Origin: Zygnema circumcarinatum
Taxonomy: Eukaryota > Streptophyta > Zygnematophyceae > Zygnematales > Zygnemataceae
Reading direction: 5' to 3'
DNA: 41,544 nt
NCBI GenBank assembly: GCA_037447605.1
Contig: CM074806.1
Span: 1,742,096-1,783,639, forward strand
Below are positions 34,501-41,544 of this stretch, piece after piece; within the stretch, counting starts at the first letter, position 1; each line of letters opens with the position of its first letter. The notes below the pieces were generated by a model. The model made no database searches. It had not been told where the DNA came from and worked only from the letters and a program-made list of their open reading frames with translations. The position numbers and the translations under genes were made by a program.

Positions 34501-37500
34501 GGTTGCGGGAGCACGCCTGCAACAAGCTCTGTTCTAATGGATAAGGTCACACGCTTGGTGGCCGGATCCACCATCAGGATGCGTGCTCGGAGCTGTCAAG
34601 TGACGCATGCAGGAATTTGAGTCAGAATAATGAAGTCGAATCGAGGCAGCCATAACAAAAGTCACATTCTGGAGGTCTTCCTCCCTTGATCCTCAAACAT
34701 TGTCTAGAACCTAACAAAACTTGCAGCAGTATGATTAAGTCCTTTACAGTTGCCCCACAATAGCAAAGCATAGCCTTCCCATCCAAAAGGGGTTTCCAGA
34801 CTTCGAAAATTTTCATCCTTTTGGAATTCGAAATCAGTATATTATTTCCAAAGAATTTCCAAATTTTCCATGAAATCCAAAGCATTTCCTTCAAGATGAA
34901 TTCCATAATGATCTTTTTTGAGTCCGAGAACCTCCAATGGAACAGTACACTAGACAGATGATGGCCATTACATAGGTACTTAAGTCGTTCCTGATTAACA
35001 AGGTTAAAACTGCGCGGTACATTGTTGTTGTCATCCTGTCATCATAATGCTAGCAGTAAGGCAGTCAAGGAGCGTAAACATAACAGCACGAGAGCACATA
35101 TCGCTGTTACCAAACGGGGCATTGAACCAATCGATAAACAAGCTTGAACTATTTAGCACTATCGGTTTTCTGGACCTCGCTAATTCCCGAGACCCTGTGA
35201 TGCATGGGGCCTTAAGCCATCCCATCTCAGGCCATAACCTCCGTATATGTGATATGGACGAATCGAAATCAGAGACAAGCCACAACTGACGTTTGGTTAT
35301 TCACAATTATTTTATATGGCTTACAGCTTTTCGGTTCATTTAAATTACCAACAATAGATGCAGCTGGTCAAAAGCTCCTGCCAACAGAAAGGACTCCACT
35401 CTGAAACTCATTGATGCTGCTAATGTTCTAGGTACTATGTTCGGTAAACATCACACGGTGGTTTTACTAAGGTGAGTTTGATTCAGTACACACTAACTTC
35501 TCCACTATAAAAAGCCAAAGTGACGAGCAGAGAGGCGAAAAACACCAACAAGCTTTGCCAAAATTTGGCAGATGCGTTGGGTTAGGCACTAAAACTGTAA
35601 ATGAAGAACAAAAATATGCTAGAAAAATCCTAATTTGCAAGCTGACAAGAGCTGTCAGAAAAGGCCAAGGAAAACAGCACCTCACCCGCATGTTCTCACT
35701 GTATTTCGTTGACCAATCACGAGGAGGCAGGTCCTCCTCCAAGTTAAAGCGATCAACCTGCGCATTCGAAGCCATCCAAACTTGAGGCCTATGAAAAGCA
35801 CAAAAAATGATGCCATATCTGCAGTAAAGCAAACAGATTAAGTTTGACCTAAGGTGATCCGATAAATAGGCCACAATGCACAGACACAGTCGGAATGAGA
35901 ATAATGCAAGCCAAAAAGGCACCAGTTGCAGAAGACAAGCAGTTCAAGTTATAGATACGAGATTATCAATACATTGGCCTCACCTACACTGCTTTGATTG
36001 GCCGCCTCCAAGTAGGTTAAAGGGAACCAAGAAACTCACAGTCCCAGTAAAATATGTAAGGAACGATAGGAGTAGCCCATCAGCGAGCACTTTCTTGATC
36101 CGGCAATTCACCAACTGGCCCGGCTGCAGCACCTCTATAGTAAGGCCTTCATACTCTCGTACCTGCCCAACCTCGACCCCACGCAAACTTGGGTTCAAAT
36201 GGGCTCCATTCTAAATGTCTACAAAATTTTCCAGCACCTCTCATGCATCGATCCATCCATCCATCAACCAGAACTTTGGAACCCAACACGAGTCACATTC
36301 TTCTCCACTGTGCAAAAATTGACAATGCGTCTAATTACAGGACTTCCAATTTTTTTTTAAATGTAAATGATAAGACGGCTTTCTGACTCACCTTGGTATA
36401 TTGACTGACGAAAGTACCACTAAAAGGTGATTGGATGTCATAACGCTTTGGAAGTAGCACAACGCATCAAACAGCTTCATTCTCGCAGAGCAAGGAACTG
36501 AAAAAGGGTATTCGTGGTTTGTTAGTCTACCATGGCAGAAGCAGTATCTTCTGGAATCACTTTGCAGCCAACGGCTCGCCGATGCTTCTCCACGACTCCT
36601 ACAAGGCATCGCAACAGCTGCCCTCTTTGCAGCACTGGGGGGTCGCTGCCGCCTGCAGACCCAGGGATGATCGTCCCTCTGTTAGGGCCAACCACTTCCT
36701 AAAACCTCACAAGCGACTCATCGACTCACTGGTGATCTGGAGGAGTTGGCACTCAGAACATAAGTCTGCATCTCAGCCAGGTGATCCTTTCATGGGCAGT
36801 GTTCATTTTAAGATGCTAAAATTTAAAAGGACGGTCCGTTAGGTTTCGCCTTAAAATTGCCAATCATGTAATACCTCGCAGCAGAATTGCCACGGCTTCT
36901 CAGGGACCAACCAGCGAAAGGCATAGAGTTACAGAAGATTGTGACCTGTTCCCTTGTAGTCCTTAAAAGGCAGAAAACCAGAAAGAGCAGGGATGCCGAA
37001 CGAGAGAATAGCGCCATGATCCTCCACACTTTGCACACATGCAGGCATAGCCTGAAACCCAGAGACACCGAGTTTGAATTTTACTGGAGATATAACCACG
37101 GCATTAGAATACATGCAACTCCTGTACCTCGCTATAAGTACTTTTGTGAAGTCGTGAGCTGAGCAGTTTATGAAAGCACTTAGTTCCTCGTACTTATGGA
37201 ACTTTTTTCCTTCGAGGATGTCAACAAGGAGCCCAAACCAAACACAATGTATGTCTTGTCGCCTCTTAAGAATAAGCTCAGCATTGAAGTTAACTATGGG
37301 GCCAAGTAACTGAACCCAATCTCTGCGAATGCACACTGATCATACTATGTGGGCTTCACAACTTCTAAACTAACTGCACATTTCAAAAACCTTTGGCTTT
37401 CCCCTTTAAAAATAAATCAGAGGAGGTTCTATTTTAACTGCTCAAAACTGTGCACGACGATATATGTTTTGAGCAATTAATAGGCACAAGAACTGTTCAA

Positions 37501-40199
37501 CTAATTGAACGCATCTGTGCCATGCTATAGTCAGCCACTCACCATCCCTTCCTGAAAAGCTTCAGGTCCCATTCCATGGTGCAAACGTGAAAGACGGAGT
37601 GAAAGCTGAATTCGATTGGCTTTTTTGTCGCCCTTTGTCTGCTTGACCCCGTGTTCGACAACTATGCAAGCGACCAGTTGACCCACATGAAACAGCTTCC
37701 GGAGACCTGGCACTGCATCCTCCTGGAAAAAAGGAGACCGGAATGGTCAGTATAGACCGCTCTGTCGAGACATCAGCTCTTTCGAATGAAGTGCACGAAA
37801 CAGATTTCCAGGATAAAAATGACTGCATGCCAGCCAGTTCTTGCGAATGGACGACCAGTTGAGGTACAAGCAGCTATAGAAGTGGGACTTGCAACACCTC
37901 ACCACTTCACCCATGACTTCTTCTTCCTGTGCTTTGCCATTTACGTCCGCTTCATCAGCCTCCAGTTCAGCCGGTTTCCCGGCCCCAGCCTGACGCCGCA
38001 ACTTCTGTTTATTTTTCTTCTTCTTGACTTGAGACAAATCCTCTGCCAAAACATCCGATGCCTCTTTAGCCACCACAAATCCCCGAAGACCACCCGGCAG
38101 TCCAACGACCAGATCTCTGTCGTTCACTTCGATAACCGCGCCCCAAAGCCGTGTGCCCACACTCAAGTTCTGCATGGCAAAAGAGGTTCATACGCGTTAG
38201 GCTGGGTCGATAAAGGAGACACTACAATAGTCATGTGAAGAGACGAGGGATCAATTTTTGACAATGCCATGCCATGGTGAAGGCTTTGGGAAAAATGCTG
38301 CAGAATGCAGTACGGGCAAGGAGGAAACATAGTTTTAAACTGTCAGAATGGCTAATGTAGGAACTGCCATGCTAGGATTGATCCACAGCTAGTTCAAAGC
38401 GAGAAGCATAGTCGTATGGTTCAGAAGCTGGCAATGCAGGAAACAGGTGCATCTTGAAAAAGTACAACCCCGGGAGACCAAAATGGACGATTAGCTCCCC
38501 TCGAATAGGACCGAGATCAACCACCCTTAGAGATTTCACTTTAATCACCATGCCGTGATTGATCTGATTTTACCAAAGACATTGTAATCATCAATAACCT
38601 AGCTCTATTCTATAAAATTCTATGGTTTTCCTGCCAGTATTGTCAAACTGCAAAGCAAATGTTCACATAGCTTCCTCAGCCAAGACCGTCCAGTGAAAGA
38701 CTGGTGAGGATGTGTCACTGCGTATCTCATGTCGTTTTCTAGCTTGTACCGAGCTTTCGTGATTGAACTGTTCTAGGAAAAAGGGGAATGACAAAGATTT
38801 GGAAAGAGATATTGATAAGATGATCTTATCGGCGTGTTTTACAGTTGAACCACAGGCTTCATAAAGTTAGGGAGAGCATTGACACTTCACACAGGCCTCA
38901 GTGACTGTAACATAAGATTATTGAATCTAGAAATTTCAAGAAAATTGTGGATGACACAACTAGCATAGTATTGAAAGTCAAACGGAGTTTCCCTCTTTGC
39001 ACTTGCTTTGTATGGAATGAGAATGTGAAGCGACTTGAGTGCGCGCTGAGCCTCCAAGGACTCTGACTCTGATGTTGTAACAGAAGATGTTCTTTCCTAA
39101 CAAGGAGTTGATTGTTTTACTTAAACTGTCAAAGCAAGGCGCCTCTTACGGGGTGAGGTGGGAAGAGGGAGGGCGAGGGGGGCTCTTTAGATGTGTGGCA
39201 GTGTAAAGTCCTGTAGATGAAAAAATTACGACTGGCAACGACAATCTTGTGCATTTGATAGCTAGTGCCAGTGAATAGGTTAGGTCGCGGGCGTCTAAAT
39301 AACTAATAAAACTTGTGTTATTATTCCAAGTATTCAAGTGCTCGACCCTGTGAGGCATTATGCCATTTTAATCAGGAGTTGAAACTGAAGAATCTAGTAC
39401 CTCTTCATGCTCAAGTTTTCTATCCCTGTAACCTCGTGTAAGTTGTCTAATTCACCTATATCTGACGGCTTCAAGACTCCCTACTTTTCAGTAATACTAA
39501 GTATCTCACAGAAGTGTGCGCATTCTGTACATTGAAACATCTCTCACCTTGAACTTGAGTAGCCCCGCAAAATTTGAAAGTTTCCCAGACAGTTCCTTCT
39601 CCAAAAACAACGAATTTGTGTCCAGACTCTGCCCTCCTGTTCTCTGCTTCTTTCCTTTCCTTTCTCCTTTCCCTTGATGGCCCTTTTTTTCGCCTGCACC
39701 TCCTCCATCCTGCGAAACATCTGCCTCTGCGTTCTCCCCAACCTGACGGCGCTCTAATGGAGTGAGCAGGCCTCCTCCCCCTGCAGGGTATGCTAAACGA
39801 GCGAGTGAGAATAGGGGCTGCAAGGAAATCCTCGGATGTAAAGCGATAAGGCTTCTCGCAGTTTTTTGTGTGTTTTCAGTGAAAACATGGGGTCTCGGCC
39901 TCCAGCAAGAAAATTAAGCATTGCACACAACCCGACACATTCACAGCTGACAAACCGGGCTTTCCGGTCATAGATAACAAAATGACCAAAACACGTCTGC
40001 AGGATCATTGACGAATTTATTATATTTCACGTGCGCCTGGAAAGATTCAGCAGAGAGGTCGTAAAAACCTGAACTTTGCTGCCACAACTAGTGTAAGGAG
40101 ATTCACGAATTAAGAAAATGGGAGTGGGAAAACTGAGCACGGACCTCGGGGAAAGTCCTCCTCCTCGCCTGCCGGAAACTCTGCCAAGCGTTTAGCCAT
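16732..40199 (-). CDS. RRP5: rRNA biogenesis protein RRP5 (PDCD11 homologue), 41 coding exons
   Basis: Family knowledge: RRP5 is a nucleolar scaffold that binds pre-rRNA through S1 domains and is needed for both 18S and 5.8S rRNA processing. Exons 5' to 3': 40199-40145, 39780-39548, 38169-37903, 37722-37543, 37051-36946, 36652-36531, 36210-36040, 35757-35686, 34592-34500, 34289-34176, 33540-33418, 33083-32898, 32702-32622, 32235-32099, 31936-31802, 31585-31425, 30882-30817, 30472-30366, 29990-29910, 29749-29675, 29411-29310, 28509-28338, 28149-27974, 27605-27555, 26547-26444, 25102-24946, 24604-24530, 24381-24210, 24010-23365, 22813-22753, 22341-22196, 21689-21500, 21193-21095, 20519-20053, 19415-19236, 19142-19046, 18760-18605, 18253-18146, 17554-17429, 17211-17128, 16839-16732. 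The joined frame is 2013 residues, slightly longer than the roughly 1900 of land plants. The start has a GCCGCCATGG context and yields the typical early DFPRGG. Exon 24 (17 residues) and the exon 5 to 6 join are the least certain parts. Confidence 0.94.
18761..19045 (-). other. RRP5: GC-AG intron (RRP5 intron 36)
   Basis: Donor reads AAG followed by GCAAGTG, with no usable GT nearby. The join links GDPPK to [10 protein letters not shown], matching the family across the HAT repeats. Confidence 0.88.
19449..19577. repeat. GAAA microsatellite in RRP5 intron 34
   Basis: About 30 units of GAAA/GAAC run on the plus strand, which is a CTTT pyrimidine tract on the RRP5 sense strand. It ends about 30 bases upstream of the acceptor of exon 35 and so may act as, or interfere with, the polypyrimidine tract. 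The Lys/Glu/Arg and Phe/Leu/Ser repeat frames are not genes. Confidence 0.95.
21194..21499 (-). other. RRP5: GC-AG intron (RRP5 intron 32)
   Basis: Donor reads ACG followed by GCAAGT. The only frame-keeping join links IDNSNT to VAMCHISEV within the best-conserved S1 domain. The nearby GT (one codon later) would put exon 33 out of frame. Confidence 0.85.
23005..23138. repeat. two-copy tandem duplication (about 65 bp) in RRP5 intron 29
   Basis: Copy 1 (about 23005-23068) and copy 2 (about 23072-23138) share TAAGAAAGCTGAYGCAATGA at one end and CAACTGCTTTGAACCTT at the other, with a handful of differences. It is a simple local duplication inside an intron. Confidence 0.85.
25192..25909. mobile_element. 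foldback (MITE-like) element in RRP5 intron 25
   Basis: The outer ends GTAGGCCGAACTATTACATG (from 25201) and its reverse complement (ending at 25901) begin two inverted arms of roughly 330 bases. The arms match along their whole length at an estimated 80-90 percent. The match continues inward to AGTGTCACCC, the GAAGAGAAAGAGA stretch, and finally TTAAACACYGAG around a short loop near 25510-25530. No open reading frame or transposase is present. The right arm has an extra 33-bp tandem copy and about 30 additional bases near the loop. No clear target-site duplication could be fixed. A non-autonomous DNA transposon or a foldback-type element is the most likely origin. Confidence 0.85.
30366..37051 (-). 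other. RRP5: RRP5 exons 5-18: S1 domains 2 to about 8
   Basis: Residues about 246-803. Successive S1 signatures are [14 protein letters not shown] (exon 5), [20 protein letters not shown] (exon 7), [16 protein letters not shown] (exon 10), [20 protein letters not shown] (exon 12), [20 protein letters not shown] (exon 14), [20 protein letters not shown] (exon 16) and LQPKQVLP at the start of the next one (exon 18). Exons 9, 11, 13, 15 and 17 supply the second half of each domain, for example [12 protein letters not shown] and [10 protein letters not shown]. Exons therefore tend to split each S1 domain in two at a similar place. Confidence 0.88.
34395..34416. repeat. poly-A run in RRP5 intron 9
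   Basis: Twenty-two consecutive As on the plus strand (poly-T on the gene strand) lie inside the intron 34290-34499, roughly 105 bases from its acceptor. It may be a retroposon-tail relic or simple slippage; no body of a retroelement is visible beside it. Confidence 0.9.
37543..40199 (-). other. RRP5: RRP5 exons 1-4: N-terminus and first S1 domain
   Basis: Residues 1 to about 245. Exon 1 is [11 protein letters not shown] followed by EEEDFPRG. Exon 2 is a basic, Gly/Lys-rich stretch ([10 protein letters not shown]) and reaches the [10 protein letters not shown] segment that precedes the first S1 domain. Exon 3 gives [24 protein letters not shown], a clear S1 start, then a Lys-rich KKKKNKQK loop. 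Exon 4 closes the domain with [16 protein letters not shown] and IQLSLRLS. The exon 3 donor is the in-phase GTGAGG at 37902, not the nearby GTGTTG. Confidence 0.9.
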
Positions 40200-40354
40200 G
40201 GCGGCGCACAAGGCAAGCTCCCTCGCCTTCCCTTCCCAGCACCGTCGCCTTCACGGGAAGCAGCCCTAAGGAATTCCCGTACCGTACGGTAGGGCTGCAA
40301 GCCCGTCCGTATGGTACGGCTAGTTAGAAGTGTCCGTTAGGAATTCGCTCTCGG

Positions 40355-40465
40355 CTGCCACCCGGCCCTCCCCTCCCTCTCCCACTCTCCCACTCCCTCT
40401 CTCCCACTCTCCCACTCCCTCTCTCCCACTCCCTCTCCCCCTCTCTCTGTCTCTCTCTCTTCATC
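40355..40465. repeat. CCCACTCT / CCCTCTCT pyrimidine-rich repeat
   Basis: Irregular units of CCCACTCT and CCCTCTCT, ending in a CTCTCTGTCTCTCTCTC stretch, run on the plus strand 150-260 bases upstream of the RRP5 start. On the RRP5 strand this is GA-rich, a composition seen in plant core promoters. Confidence 0.75.
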
Positions 40466-40626
40466 TACACTTTGTCGTCTCAATTTTTTCTTCGGTCATC
40501 TCTCTTTCTCCTTAACATTTTTTCTATCTCTTGATGCATTCTTGTCGCCTATGGGGTAGGGAGAAGCACGGCTCGGTCGGTAAGAGTGTCATGTTCGAGT
40601 TACAGAGTTGAAATCTAATGTGTAAA

Positions 40627-40635
40627 CTTAGGGTT
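40627..40635 (-). promoter_or_regulatory. telo-box motif upstream of RRP5
   Basis: On the RRP5 strand the sequence is AACCCTAAG, a telo-box match about 430 bases upstream of the start codon. The motif is enriched in promoters of plant translation and ribosome-biogenesis genes, so its placement fits the gene, but a single 8-9-base match can arise by chance. Confidence 0.35.
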
Positions 40636-41112
40636 GGACCATTGGAGCCGTTGGCAATGGTTGGATTGGTCTGATTGCCATCCAATGGCTGCGACCGTTG
40701 CCAAAGTTCGATTCGGTTCAACGCCATCCAATGGTTCGCAACCAATTGGATTTGCCGCGACAAACGATGAGCTCAATGGCTCGCAACCAACCATGTGGGT
40801 GCAATGGTTGGGACCTTCACCTAGAAATGCAAAATTTTGTACGTCCATAGGGGGGCTCGAACACGCGTTCGTAATGGACGGACTGCATGGGAGTGGCGTG
40901 CCTGAACCATTGCATTGCAAACTCATATAAACATAAGTATATATGAGATTTTCCCATGGTTCCGAACCATTGCCAACGGTTGCTCAGTCGCGAATGGTTC
41001 GCAGCCATTACAATGGATGGTTGCAACCAGTGAATCCAGATATCCAAAGGTTGATTGGGTCGCGAATCAATGGTTAGTTGCAACCATCCAACGGTTTGAG
41101 CTGTGCATTGTT
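40636..41112. repeat. array of short inverted AATGGTTG / CAACCATT half-sites
   Basis: About twenty half-sites of the form AATGGTTG(C/G), or its complement CAACCATT, and close variants occur over 480 bases in both orientations. They often pair into quasi-palindromes such as AATGGTTCGCAACCAATTGG and GGATGGTTGCAACCAG. Spacing is irregular, typically 15-40 bases. A central stretch (about 40815-40900) is nearly free of them. It is not a regular tandem satellite and not a CRISPR array. Confidence 0.75.
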
Positions 41113-41544
41113 TCATCACATGTTAGAGTTAGACCCTTCAGGAGATGTCCCCTCACTCGCCACTGTAGACATTTCAGACTGAGAAGTATGCAAGGGAATA
41201 GAACACACACTGAGAAACCGTTGGAGAAAGCACTAAGCCTAAAACTCCATTAAGAATAAATGAGATGGTTACAAGTGATAAGTCTGGCACACAGCCTTAC
41301 TCTATCATCTAAACCCTTCTCCACGACAGAAACACGCCTGAGCTAACCTAGCTCCTACCTCCTCCATACAGCCTACACAAGGCCTGTTGCACACAACAAA
41401 GGGAGAAGATACATCCTAAGCTAAGCACTAAACACTATAAATGCCTAAGCGCCAAAGGGAGCCGCAGCTCCTCATTCGGCCGCACTCCCACCGCTCCAAT
41501 AAGTCTCCTCCATGTTTGCCGCTCCTTGCTCGCCTCGACGCCCG

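Larger units (their letters stand above)
40200..41544. other. upstream region of RRP5, no gene recognised
   Basis: This is the presumed RRP5 promoter and 5' leader. From the start codon outward it holds a cluster of short palindromes (about 40261-40297), a CT/CCCACTCT-rich tract (40355-40465), a telo-box motif (40627-40635), an array of short inverted half-sites (40636-41112), and about 430 bases to the end of the window with nothing recognisable. Open frames here are repeat-driven. Confidence 0.55.

Noticed and set aside
35031-35289. Overlapping open frames in RRP5 intron 8 as a possible transposon gene
   Set aside because: Fewer than 90 residues on either strand, with no recognisable domain and no terminal repeats around them.
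36653-36698. Longer form of RRP5 exon 6 starting at 36698 ([13 protein letters not shown])
   Set aside because: Its phase does not fit the phase-1 end of exon 5. The CTGCAG acceptor before 36652 fits both phase and sequence, giving KGTGGSDPPV. A second in-phase option after CAGAG at 36677 remains possible but has a weaker acceptor.
40636-41112. CRISPR array or regular tandem satellite
   Set aside because: Half-sites are short, occur in both orientations and have irregular spacing; there are no constant repeats with unique spacers, and the genome is eukaryotic.

Overview
The window is nuclear DNA from a eukaryote of the green lineage, most likely a streptophyte (a charophyte-grade alga or an early-diverging land plant). 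The evidence is the gene content and structure. DPE2 has the plant layout of two CBM20 domains plus a GH77 domain with a large insert, and RRP5 has the plant/fungal/animal layout of many S1 domains followed by HAT repeats. Both genes are split into very many short exons, and DPE2 carries a textbook U12-type AT-AC intron. I could not identify the species. There are no prokaryotic, organellar, CRISPR or viral signals and no recognisable tRNA or rRNA gene.

Three genes lie on the minus strand, all in the same direction. From high to low coordinates they are RRP5 (40199 to 16732, 41 coding exons, about 2013 residues), a small gene that looks like a U3 snoRNA-associated UTP16/BUD21-type nucleolar protein (15562 to 13738, about 4 exons, about 190 residues), and DPE2 (12020 to 1420, 22 coding exons, 991 residues from the favoured start). 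I rebuilt exon structures by hand from splice sites, reading phase and similarity to remembered family sequences. Every junction in DPE2 and RRP5 keeps the reading frame. One RRP5 junction (exon 5 to 6) and the internal junctions of the small gene are less certain.

RRP5 and the small gene both point to early pre-rRNA processing in the nucleolus (90S/SSU processome, U3 snoRNP). DPE2 is unrelated: it is the cytosolic transglucosidase that uses maltose released by starch breakdown.

The flanks and introns hold simple repeats and hairpins: a 20-copy GGAACT hexamer just upstream of DPE2, a TTTTGGGG tract with telomere-like sequence upstream of the small gene, a GAAA/CTTT microsatellite inside an RRP5 intron beside a splice acceptor, a foldback element of about 0.7 kb in RRP5 intron 25, a near-perfect short hairpin in a DPE2 intron, and an array of short inverted AATGGTTG-type half-sites upstream of RRP5.

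I see no undescribed gene system. The points most worth following up are the AT-AC intron, the excess of GC-AG introns, the intronic foldback and the G-quadruplex-type promoter tract.
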